Part shown: positions 56,742 to 62,796 of the stretch, one piece after another
Position numbering within the stretch: position 1 is the stretch's first letter
How the letters are laid out: every line of letters begins with the position of its first letter
Origin: Meiothermus sp. Pnk-1
GTDB taxonomy: Bacteria > Deinococcota > Deinococci > Deinococcales > Thermaceae
Direction: 5' to 3'
Length of the DNA: 64,000 nucleotides
NCBI RefSeq assembly: GCF_003226535.1
Contig: NZ_QKOB01000001.1
Coordinates: 124,001 to 188,000, forward strand
Program-made: the position numbers and the translations under genes
Notes under the pieces: model-generated
Databases searched by the model: none
Seen by the model: only the letters and a program-made list of their open reading frames with translations
What the model was told of the DNA's origin: nothing

Positions 56742-58967
56742 ATGGCTGCGCCCAATGTTGTCGGATTACGTCACAGTGGAGTATACGAAGGGGTTACCAC
56801 TTCGTCATACTCATTCCAGCTAAACCAGGCGGTTCAGTCCGGGCGCTACCTCTACATCCGGGTTTTTTGCAAACCGCTTTTTAGCGGCGGGAGTGAGGCT
56901 GAAGCCCAAGAATACGCCACTGGGCTGCGGCTGCGGATCAACAAAAACGGGCGTCCCCTGAAAGTCCTCGGGCACGTGGCCCAGACCAACTCGGTGGAGA
57001 ATTTCCACTGGCTGTTTCGTTTGGGAGAAGATATTTCCGCCGCCGACATCATCACCCTCCAAGCCAAAGGTGGCTGGAACACGGATGTATATGTGTGCTT
57101 GGTGCACGAGCTGCAAGCCTCGAGCGGTAAGGTCATTGTGCCTGCGTACATCAAAGAAAACGACGAGCGAGGCTCGATGCCCAACAACATCCCCCGAGCA
57201 CGGGCTGAACCACTGCCAGCAGGGGTTTCCCGGTTGTGGTTCCGGGATCTAGGGTATCGCGAAACGCCGAAAACGCTGACTGCTGACTCGAGATTTTCCA
57301 ACCCCATCTCTATCGGCAGCACCGCCAAAGCCCCCGCGACTGCAAATGTCAGCGTCCACAGCGGCTACTACATTGGGACCGATACTGATTTATTGGTAGA
57401 CGAGACCCTGTCGGCGGCGGTGTGGTGGGAATCCGTCCTCATCGCGTTTGAAGAAGTAGATGATCCGGGTCCGTCGGCTCCTTATTTGGTATCAATGCAC
57501 GAGACCTACTACGCCAAAACAGAACCACCAGGCAATGCCTATATTGCGGGGGATATCAAACTGGGGGATGGCCAGGCGGATGACGCTTTGGTGGTTTTTC
57601 TCACCACCGACACCGGTACCAACAAAGAACCTCCCGCTGGCCTGGCGCTTTTGAACAAGATCAATACAGGGGGATGTTCGCTGTATGTTTGGATGCGCCG
57701 CTATACTGACGTGCCCGAATTATCCAGCAGCAACCAACCGGAGCGCTATACCTTCGACCAAACCAACCTGGGGGCTCAGGGAGTTTGGACGGCCACGACC
57801 TTGCGCTTCCCCGGATCGAGTCCTTGGACAGTGCGAAGCTCCGGCACCGCCACCGGCGGGAGCACCTCGACGCTCGTTGATAGCGGAAAGGATTTCGTCG
57901 CTTTGGGAGTGCAGGTAGGGGATTACGTAGAGATTGGTCCCAACGCGGCACAGACCGCAATCGTCGCGAGCGTCAGCGCTACCACTCTGACCTTCTCCCA
58001 AACGCTGGGAATTGCCGTGAGCACAGGCGACGCTTATGTAGTGCGCAAAAATCCCCTCACGGCCTATGTGCAAGCTGCCAGCATCAACCCCCGCAGCATC
58101 CCTGCCCAGGCACCCGCCCAGATACCGAGCCTCTATCTGTTCGGGGCCTTTGCCAACACCTCGATTGGCCAGGATGATAACGCCTGGAGTGCGGCCCCCG
58201 CGGTGGATAACGGTAGCTACATGCTAGTAGAAAACGGCGCGGCCTGGGCTAACTTCAAAGCGTTTTACGGGTGGAAGACGACATCCAACCCTGTCAACGC
58301 CAGCCTAACTTTCCAGCCAGGACGCGATCAGGTCAATGCTGGCACCCCCACCCCCACCGACGGGGCCGGACACACTCTATTGGTCTTCGCAGCCCCAGTT
58401 GCTACCACCAGCGCTCTCTCTCTGGCCAGCACCTCTCTACGCGCCAAGGGGCAAACCGTAGTTTTGAGCCAAACGCATCTGCTGGCTGTAGCTAGCGGAG
58501 CGCTCGCAGCTAGGGGTCAGGGGGTCGCTGTTAGCCAGTCCCACCTGCTCCAGCTCGCGGTTTCGGTGCTACGCGCCAAAGGTCAGGGCATTGCCCTGGC
58601 CCAGACCCACTTGATTGCGCTGCAAAGTGTTCCCTTACACACCAAGGGGGGGGGGGCGCTAGCGGTGGCCAGCGGGAATGCCCTCGAGCTGACAAACGGG
58701 GGGTTGCACGCCAGAGGGCAGGCGTTTTCTCTCAACCAGACCCATCTGCTGGGCTTCACTAACGGGAGGCTGCGCCTCGAGGGCCAGCCAGTTGCTCTAT
58801 TCGGCCCCAGCACCCTGGTTGTAGCCTCGGGGGTCCTACACATCAGGGGCCGGCTGATCGCGGTGTATGGCTCGAGGCTCGAAGGCACGGCGTTTACGGT
58901 GCGTCTAATTGAGCCAAAATACACCGCTCGGCTCGTTTCTCCCGCGCAAACTGCGCGGATAAGGTAA
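56742..58967 (+). CDS. Tail fibre / receptor-binding protein with C-terminal repeats and G11 tract
   Basis: The 741-residue protein has two large beta-domains at residues 1-550, then about seven degenerate repeats of 22-25 residues (residues 560-725) of the type L-x-A-x-GQxVxLSQTHLLxLxSGxL (for example LRAKGQTVVLSQTHLLAVASGALAARGQGVAVSQSHLLQL). A run of eleven G (58,646-58,656) lies in one repeat (TKGGGAL). The C-terminus (FTVRLIEPKYTARLVSPAQTARIR) may bind the next protein. It probably decides host range. ATG 56,742 lacks a strong ribosome site. Confidence 0.75.
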   Translation: MAAPNVVGLRHSGVYEGVTTSSYSFQLNQAVQSGRYLYIRVFCKPLFSGGSEAEAQEYATGLRLRINKNGRPLKVLGHVAQTNSVENFHWLFRLGEDISAADIITLQAKGGWNTDVYVCLVHELQASSGKVIVPAYIKENDERGSMPNNIPRARAEPLPAGVSRLWFRDLGYRETPKTLTADSRFSNPISIGSTAKAPATANVSVHSGYYIGTDTDLLVDETLSAAVWWESVLIAFEEVDDPGPSAPYLVSMHETYYAKTEPPGNAYIAGDIKLGDGQADDALVVFLTTDTGTNKEPPAGLALLNKINTGGCSLYVWMRRYTDVPELSSSNQPERYTFDQTNLGAQGVWTATTLRFPGSSPWTVRSSGTATGGSTSTLVDSGKDFVALGVQVGDYVEIGPNAAQTAIVASVSATTLTFSQTLGIAVSTGDAYVVRKNPLTAYVQAASINPRSIPAQAPAQIPSLYLFGAFANTSIGQDDNAWSAAPAVDNGSYMLVENGAAWANFKAFYGWKTTSNPVNASLTFQPGRDQVNAGTPTPTDGAGHTLLVFAAPVATTSALSLASTSLRAKGQTVVLSQTHLLAVASGALAARGQGVAVSQSHLLQLAVSVLRAKGQGIALAQTHLIALQSVPLHTKGGGALAVASGNALELTNGGLHARGQAFSLNQTHLLGFTNGRLRLEGQPVALFGPSTLVVASGVLHIRGRLIAVYGSRLEGTAFTVRLIEPKYTARLVSPAQTARIR

Positions 58968-58977
58968 AGGAGGGCAT

Positions 58978-59394
58978 ATGCCAACATACGTACATCCGGA
59001 CATCTGCGACAAGGGGCTCAACGAGATTAAGGCGGTCGCCGCTGCAGGGAACCTGCGGCTCATCGTGTTCGCCGGGCAACCGGCCAGCGTCACCGAGGCC
59101 CGTGCCCTATACGATGGCACGACCGGCAAGACCCGGCTCACCCCCGAGGTCGCCATCGCCAGCGGTGACATTACTCACCAGAACAGCGCAGGCGGAGGGC
59201 GCGAGTTGGTGTTCGCAGCCAAAAGCACTACCTGGGCAGCCACCCGCCCTGCAGGGGATCTGCGCTATGGGTTGGTGGACGTGACCTCCGGGCTAGAGCG
59301 GTTGCTCTGGGTTGAGCAGGAAACCAGCGACCAGGCCACCACCAACGGCAACCCGGTAAACATCCCCAGCTTCAAAATTACTTTGGAGCCCTGA
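58978..59394 (+). CDS. Phage structural protein, unknown
   Basis: This 138-residue protein (MPTYVHPDICDKGLNEIKAVAAAGNLRLIVFAGQPASVTEARALYDGTTGKTRL) follows the fibre with AAAGGAGGG at its start. It appears to be a compact alpha/beta unit with FKITLEP at its end. It is probably fibre-associated; no family is recognised. TGATG junction with the next gene. Confidence 0.6.
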   Translation: MPTYVHPDICDKGLNEIKAVAAAGNLRLIVFAGQPASVTEARALYDGTTGKTRLTPEVAIASGDITHQNSAGGGRELVFAAKSTTWAATRPAGDLRYGLVDVTSGLERLLWVEQETSDQATTNGNPVNIPSFKITLEP

Positions 59395-59738
59395 TGCCGT
59401 ATAACAACACCGCTGTGATTTGGGTTAGCGCTCGTAACCCGCTGGTGCTGGAGCTGCGGGTAAACGGGGAGCTAGCCCCTGCAGCCGAGCTAGGGAGCAT
59501 CGCTCGCTGGGTGCTGGAGCTGCGACGCTTCGGCCAGGCTGTATTCGCAATCGATCAACTGACCAACTCGACCGCCTTCAGCCTTGAGGCAGCCAGCGCG
59601 CGGCTGACTGTGGATTTAAGCGACGTAGCAAACGTCCCCACCGGGCTATTCGCGCTGCGGCTCTACAGCTACGACTCCAGCGATGATGATCCAGTTATCT
59701 GGCTCGACGGAGAAGTTTCGCTCGAGATAAGAGAGTAA
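59394..59738 (+). CDS. Phage structural protein, Ig-like beta sandwich (probable)
   Basis: This 114-residue protein (MPYNNTAVIWVSARNPLVLELRVNGELAPAAELGSIARWVLELRRFGQAVFAID) has regular beta-strand periodicity up to VIWLDGEVSLEIRE. It is coupled to the previous gene by TGATG and is probably a fibre or tip accessory. Confidence 0.6.
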   Translation: MPYNNTAVIWVSARNPLVLELRVNGELAPAAELGSIARWVLELRRFGQAVFAIDQLTNSTAFSLEAASARLTVDLSDVANVPTGLFALRLYSYDSSDDDPVIWLDGEVSLEIRE

Positions 59739-59769
59739 ACGACGTCTATTGCGCAGTGAGCGAGGAAAC

Positions 59770-60036
59770 ATGGAGCCGGAGATGCAACGAATCTACGAGC
59801 GCCTCGAGCGCCTGGAGCGCGGCAACGAGCGCCATTCGGCAGTGCTCGATGAGCACTCCCGGCGGCTGGAGGCGCTCGAGGGGCTGCCCTCGGCTTTGGC
59901 CGCGATCAATCAGGCCATAGGGCGGCTCGAGGCCAAAATTGAGGGACAAAAACAATATGCGGGGCTGATCCAGGCGGTGGTGTGGCTGTTGCTGGGGGGG
60001 GTGCTGGCGGCGGGGTTCGAGTTGTTCAAGCGTTAG
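59770..60036 (+). CDS. Holin-like protein with coiled coil and C-terminal membrane helix (XhlA-like)
   Basis: From ATG 59,770 the 88-residue protein has an amphipathic coiled coil (EMQRIYERLERLERGNERHSAVLDEHSRRLEALEGL) and one C-terminal membrane helix (GLIQAVVWLLLGGVLAAGFELFKR). This is the layout of XhlA/hemolysin-type lysis proteins. As the last prophage gene before attR it is displaced from the amidase, so holin function is likely but inferred. GCGAGGAAAC precedes the start. Confidence 0.7.
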   Translation: MEPEMQRIYERLERLERGNERHSAVLDEHSRRLEALEGLPSALAAINQAIGRLEAKIEGQKQYAGLIQAVVWLLLGGVLAAGFELFKR

Positions 60037-60054
60037 TTCCCATCCAGGGAAGGG

Positions 60055-60076
60055 ATGACGGCAACCTGACGGCAAC
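60055..60076 (+). promoter_or_regulatory. Tandem 11-bp repeat, probable integrase arm-type sites (attR side)
   Basis: ATGACGGCAAC and CTGACGGCAAC stand in tandem, 84 bases inside attR and in the same orientation as the pair near attL. In the excised circle they would flank the core on both sides. Confidence 0.6.
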
Positions 60077-60159
60077 CCAGGGGTAAAAGTGGGGAATAGT
60101 GAGTTTGAAAAAGCCCGCCTAGGACACAAGTGGAAATGCCGGGATACGCCTGATTGTAC

Positions 60160-60204
60160 TTCGTAATCGAGCGGTCGTGGGTTCAAATCCCACCTTCGGC
60201 TCCA
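60160..60204 (+). repeat. attR: Prophage attachment site attR (45-bp core, tRNA-Thr 3' fragment)
   Basis: This is an exact copy of 23,460-23,504 (anticodon loop to CCA of tRNA-Thr) without the 5' half of the tRNA. It marks the right end of the prophage. Confidence 0.93.
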
Positions 60205-60207
60205 GAT

Positions 60208-60245
60208 AACACCAGGACGGTAAAAATGCCGTTTTGGTGTTTTTT
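60208..60245 (+). terminator. Original chromosomal terminator of tRNA-Thr, displaced by the prophage
   Basis: AACACCA...TGGTGTT with an inner ACGG/CCGT pairing forms a stem-loop followed by TTTTT, immediately after attR. Before integration it would have ended the tRNA-Thr transcript. Confidence 0.7.
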
Positions 60246-60538
60246 GTTGCTGCAATTCTATGAGCCGCCCAGGACGCGCGGCGTTGGGGTGGAGGTGTGA
60301 GAGGGGCGAAAGCGCGCAAGTCGAGCGGGCTAAAACGTCATAAACCTGGAATGGAAACAACGCTTGGGAAGTGGTTTGACGCTTTCCTATTGGATGCGCG
60401 TAGCCGGGGCTCGAGCCGGCATATTGCCGCGTTTACAGGGGTTTCATCAATGACCATACTGCCCCCCGTGCTTCGGCGCACAGACTGGGGCAGTAAATCA
60501 GGATGTTTTACTTCTCCAACCCTTGCGCTTGGTACCCT

Positions 60539-60571
60539 TGGTGCCAAGGGGCGGAATCGAACCGCCGACAC
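60539..60571 (-). repeat. att copy of second element (tRNA-Phe 3' fragment)
   Basis: These 33 bases are identical to the 3' end of tRNA-Phe at 62,011-62,043 (CCA end, acceptor strand and T-arm). The flanking bases differ. The two copies bound a 1.4-kb element remnant. Confidence 0.85.
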
Positions 60572-60721
60572 GGCGAAGGTCTAATTCAGGTGTATCCCGA
60601 CGTTTCTGCTTGTGCCCTGGACGGACTTTTTCAAACCCACCACCCCCCCACTTTTACCCCGAGGTTCGAGCGCCGCTGGATGGATGCAATAGACGCTTAG
60701 CACCTCTCAGATACGCTATCT

Positions 60722-60737
60722 TTAGCAAATATGCTAA
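60722..60737. promoter_or_regulatory. Palindromic operator-like site TTAGCA-N4-TGCTAA
   Basis: A perfect 6-bp inverted repeat around AATA, typical of small XRE-family regulators, lies 10 bases before the broken gene at 60,747. The XRE gene of this remnant (61,197) could be its regulator. Confidence 0.45.
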
Positions 60738-60746
60738 GGTAGGGGT

Positions 60747-60932
60747 GTGGGCAGGAACAAGGACATCCGCAAAAAGATCGAGGGCCACCGCCGCCAGATC
60801 GCTTTACACCAAGAGAAAATCCGCCTCTAGCTGGCCAAGCCCGACCCCGATCAGGATGCCATCCGCGACTGGCAAACCCATATTCGCAAACACGAGATGC
60901 TGGTTGAACGCTTAGAAAAGAAGCTCCCCTAG
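60747..60932 (+). pseudogene. Small basic helical protein gene broken by an in-frame TAG
   Basis: A GTG start opens MGRNKDIRKKIEGHRRQIALHQEKIRL, then TAG at codon 28 (60,828-60,830), then the same frame continues LAKPDPDQDAIRDWQTHIRKHEMLVERLEKKLP to a stop. The whole reads as one 62-codon helical protein with a Glu/Gln codon changed to amber. Read-through is possible but decay fits the surrounding remnant. Confidence 0.6.
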
Positions 60933-60964
60933 GGAGTTTCGATGTTTCTGCCTTGGGAGGATTT

Positions 60965-61210
60965 ATGGTCAAGACCGAACTCGAACGGCTTAGCGAACGC
61001 AGCGAGCGCCAATTGCTCGAACTCGAGCGCGAGTGCATCCGTTTCCTCGAGCTGCGCAACCGGCTGGCCCACGGCGATCTCGACGAGGCCGAGCGCGAGC
61101 GCCTGGAGGGCGACCTCTACGCCCAGCTCACCCAGCTCGAGTCCGCTGCCGAGGTCGCCCGCGATGGCATGGACGCCGTGACCGAGGCCCTCCCGGATGA
61201 CGATGAGTAA
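60965..61210 (+). CDS. Small coiled-coil protein, partner of XRE regulator
   Basis: This 81-residue acidic protein (MVKTELERLSERSERQLLELERECIRFLELRNRLAHGDLDEAERERLEG) is almost entirely helical. GGGAGGA precedes ATG 60,965. It overlaps the XRE gene, so the two are co-translated; a toxin-antitoxin-like pairing is possible but nothing in the sequence identifies a toxin. Confidence 0.6.
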   Translation: MVKTELERLSERSERQLLELERECIRFLELRNRLAHGDLDEAERERLEGDLYAQLTQLESAAEVARDGMDAVTEALPDDDE

Positions 61211-61436
61211 GGCCACTCATGAGCCCAATCCGGTAAGCCTGGAGCTAGCGCGGGCCCTCAAAGAGGCGGGGCTCAGCCAGGCCGAGCTAGCCCGGCGGTT
61301 GGGGGTGAAGCAACCCTCGATCGCCCGGCTCTTCTCGCCCAACTATGACGGGCACAGCGTGCGCAGCCTCCGCGGAATCGCAAACGCGCTCGGCTGTAGG
61401 CTGGAGATACGCCTGATCAAGCCTGAGGAGGGTTAG
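61197..61436 (+). CDS. XRE-family transcriptional regulator (remnant element)
   Basis: This 79-residue protein has one HTH_3 domain: LARALKEAGLSQAELARRLGVKQPSIARLFSPNYDGHSVRSLRGIANALGCRLEIRLI. The C-terminal LEIRLIKPEE strand resembles HigA/antitoxin-type regulators. Two starts are possible (61,197 or 61,203), both overlapping the upstream stop. It ends 1 base before the broken integrase. Confidence 0.8.
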   Translation: MTMSKATHEPNPVSLELARALKEAGLSQAELARRLGVKQPSIARLFSPNYDGHSVRSLRGIANALGCRLEIRLIKPEEG

Positions 61437-61913
61437 GGCAGATGTGGATTGGTCCGCAGGCGGCATCTGGGTGCGGCGCAACTACACGGTGGTTTGGGGA
61501 AAAAAGGTCATCCACACCCCTAAGACCCACCGGTCAAACCGCCCCGTGGACGTGGGACCGGACGTCCTCGAGGTGCTCAGGCAGCACCGGGAAAAGCAGG
61601 AGAAGAAACGCCTCGAGATGGGCGAGGATTGGGTGTTCACGACCTCGCTAGGCACGCCGATCGAGCCGGGGAACCTTCACCGTGAGTTCGTGCGGATCAT
61701 CCAGCGCGCCGGGGTGAAGCGAATCCGCTTCCACGATCTGCGCGATACCCATGTAAGCTTGCTGGCCCTGGCCGGGATGGACTTTCTGAGCGGGTAGGGC
61801 ATTCCAACGTCGCCTTTACCCAGCAGACCTATCAGCACGTCTTCGCGTTCCAGCGCAAGAAGGCCGCCCTGGCGGTGAGCGATTTGTTAGGCACGGAGAA
61901 GCCCACCGCCTGA
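61437..61913 (+). pseudogene. Integrase remnant: 5'-truncated and frameshifted
   Basis: The frame starts abruptly at ADVDWSAGGIWVRRNY, equivalent to about residue 225 of the prophage integrase. It follows it closely (PKTHRSNRPVDVGPDVLEVLRQHREKQEK, RFHDLRDTHVSLLALAG). After LALAGMD a deletion of about 10 bases, compared with DPKVVSERV, shifts the frame and gives an early TAG. The other frame continues SERVGHSNVAFTQQTYQHVF... to TGA 61,911-61,913, including the His and Tyr catalytic residues. Confidence 0.85.
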
Positions 61914-61918
61914 AGCGC

Positions 61919-61940
61919 GTTGCCGTCAGGTTGCCGTCAG
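61919..61940 (-). promoter_or_regulatory. Tandem arm-type site copies behind the integrase remnant
   Basis: GTTGCCGTCAG twice in tandem is the exact reverse complement of the attL arm pair, at the same distance from the integrase stop as in the intact prophage. Confidence 0.6.
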
Positions 61941-61948
61941 AACGCAGC

Positions 61949-61975
61949 AACCGGGAGTCTTTTCAACTCCCGGTT
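61949..61975. terminator. Hairpin after integrase remnant
   Basis: AACCGGGAGT / ACTCCCGGTT with loop CTTTTCA has the same stem as the terminator beside the prophage integrase, with a different loop. It is bidirectional between the remnant and tRNA-Phe. Confidence 0.65.
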
Positions 61976-62010
61976 ATCTCATTTTGAGCCGTCCCCATCG
62001 GCTTTTTTCC

Positions 62011-62086
62011 TGGTGCCAAGGGGCGGAATCGAACCGCCGACACTGCGATTTTCAGTCGCATGCTCTACCGACTGAGCTACCTTGGC
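62011..62086 (-). tRNA. tRNA-Phe(GAA)
   Basis: On the minus strand: acceptor GCCAAGG, D-arm GCTC/GAGC, anticodon stem TGCGA/TCGCA around CTGAAAA (anticodon GAA), T-arm GGCGG-TTCGATT-CCGCC, acceptor CCTTGGC and ACCA. Its last 33 bases were the insertion target of the second element. Confidence 0.96.
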
Positions 62087-62137
62087 CTGCGGCGCGCCGG
62101 GCACAGCGTGGGCTTCAGCCGCACACGGCGCGCGTTT

Positions 62138-62214
62138 TGGCGGCCCGGACGGGACTTGAACCCGCGATCTCCCACGTGACAGGCGGGTATGTTAACCAAC
62201 TACACCACCGGGCC
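62138..62214 (-). tRNA. tRNA-Asp(GTC)
   Basis: On the minus strand: acceptor GGCCCGG/CCGGGCC, anticodon loop CTGTCAC (anticodon GTC) in stem CCCGC/GTGGG, T-arm GCGGG-TTCAAGT-CCCGT and encoded GCCA. It is followed 51 bases on by tRNA-Phe in the same transcript. Confidence 0.95.
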
Positions 62215-62256
62215 AGTTTTCAGCTGCCTTGGGTTGTCCAAAGGGCAGCACATAGG

Positions 62257-62285
62257 ATGATAGTCGAGGGGGGAAAGGCTGTCAA
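62257..62285 (-). promoter_or_regulatory. Promoter of the tRNA-Asp/tRNA-Phe operon
   Basis: On the minus strand TTGACA (62,280-62,285) and TATCAT (62,257-62,262) are separated by exactly 17 bases, 42 bases before the tRNA-Asp 5' end. This is the best sigma-A consensus in the window. Confidence 0.85.
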
Positions 62286-62341
62286 GCAGATCGGGAAAGT
62301 ATAGGGTAGACGCTAAGCACCCCGAAGGCGGTTCGCCACAG

Positions 62342-62707
62342 ATGTCCTGGCGGGAGGTCTTAGGGATTCACAAAACCCTACGGGGCATCGGTTCGGGGAG
62401 CTTGTTGGTAGATAGGGGGGAGTCCGGTTATCGCAACGAATTCTTGCCCGATGGGCGGATCGTCTACCCTGGAGAAGGGCTACGGGGTAACCAGCAACCC
62501 ACCGGGGGCAACCGGATTTTGCTGGAGGCTTACACAGATAAACGCCCCATGCGGGTTTTTGCTCGCGAGGGTCCTAACCGCTGGCGCGATCTGGGAAAGT
62601 ATCGGGTCGAGGAGGTGCAGTACACCTGGTTACCGCCCGAACGCCGCTATATCTACAGGTTTACCTTGATACCCGAGTTATCCACAGATCTTGAGTCCAA
62701 ATTGTAG
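62342..62707 (+). CDS. Small SRA/YDG-like domain protein
   Basis: This 121-residue protein has GYRNEFLPDGRIVYPGEGLRGNQQPTGGNRILLEAYTDKRPMRVFAREGPNRWRDLGKYRVEEVQYTW. It resembles the modified-base-reading or SRA-like domain (DG...YxGEG..GxQ...N..L) found in McrA-type restriction enzymes, here without an HNH nuclease. Recognition is by pattern only. It may be a stand-alone reader or the remnant of a restriction gene. One DnaA box lies inside its 3' end. Confidence 0.55.
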   Translation: MSWREVLGIHKTLRGIGSGSLLVDRGESGYRNEFLPDGRIVYPGEGLRGNQQPTGGNRILLEAYTDKRPMRVFAREGPNRWRDLGKYRVEEVQYTWLPPERRYIYRFTLIPELSTDLESKL

Positions 62708-62761
62708 GTGTAACACCGGGAAACTGGATTCATCCACAAAATTATCCACAGCTTATCCACA
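62678..62761 (+). promoter_or_regulatory. Cluster of four DnaA-box-like sequences
   Basis: TTATCCACA occurs exactly at 62,678-62,686, 62,742-62,750 and 62,753-62,761, and TCATCCACA (one mismatch) at 62,730-62,738, all in the same orientation. The last three are spaced 12 and 11 bases, one helical turn apart. No dnaA or dnaN is present, so this is more likely a titration or regulatory site than oriC. Confidence 0.65.
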
Positions 62762-62796
62762 GATCGCTGGGTACTCTAATGGGCTCTACCAGAGCC

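Larger units (their letters stand above)
23505..60204. mobile_element. Complete siphovirus-type prophage in tRNA-Thr (36.7 kb)
   Basis: The element is bounded by the 45-bp att repeats and contains integrase, S24 repressor, replication, terminase, portal, capsid, tail, lysis and fibre genes in canonical order with intact frames. No insertion sequence or truncated structural gene is seen, so it may be inducible. The tail tube, frameshifted chaperone and 1,224-residue tape measure indicate a long-tailed phage; there is no sheath gene, so a non-contractile tail is inferred. Confidence 0.92.
60205..60746. other. Gene-poor junction between two integration sites
   Basis: The stretch holds the old tRNA-Thr terminator (60,208-60,245), about 290 bp of chromosomal sequence, the tRNA-Phe att fragment (60,539-60,571) and an arm homologous to the prophage attR arm. 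A short frame from 60,351 (METTLGKWFDAFLLDARSRGSSRH) resembles the N-terminal domain of a tyrosine recombinase and may be a decayed integrase, but it breaks off within about 35 codons; this is weak. Confidence 0.5.
60572..62010. mobile_element. Remnant of a second integrative element in tRNA-Phe
   Basis: Between the 33-bp repeats lie a broken small gene, a two-gene module with an XRE regulator and the 3' part of an integrase related to that of the Thr prophage. The left arm (60,583-60,650) is similar to the prophage attR arm in inverted orientation, and the right arm repeats the prophage attL arm (tandem arm sites, hairpin). The interior of the element has been lost. Confidence 0.8.

Noticed and set aside
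59746-60360. Long minus-strand open frame of about 200 codons across attR
   Set aside because: Its middle (WSRRWDLNPRP...) is the well-known translation of a tRNA 3' end in the wrong strand; it covers three real plus-strand features and has no ribosome site.
60297-60584. A 95-codon plus-strand gene across the tRNA-Phe fragment
   Set aside because: The frame runs through the att fragment (KGRNRTADT is translated tRNA). Only its N-terminal part faintly resembles a recombinase, so it is mentioned as a possible decayed trace, not a gene.
62678-62761. Chromosomal origin of replication
   Set aside because: There are too few DnaA boxes, no dnaA, dnaN or rpmH neighbours and no clear unwinding element; a titration or regulatory site is the more cautious reading.
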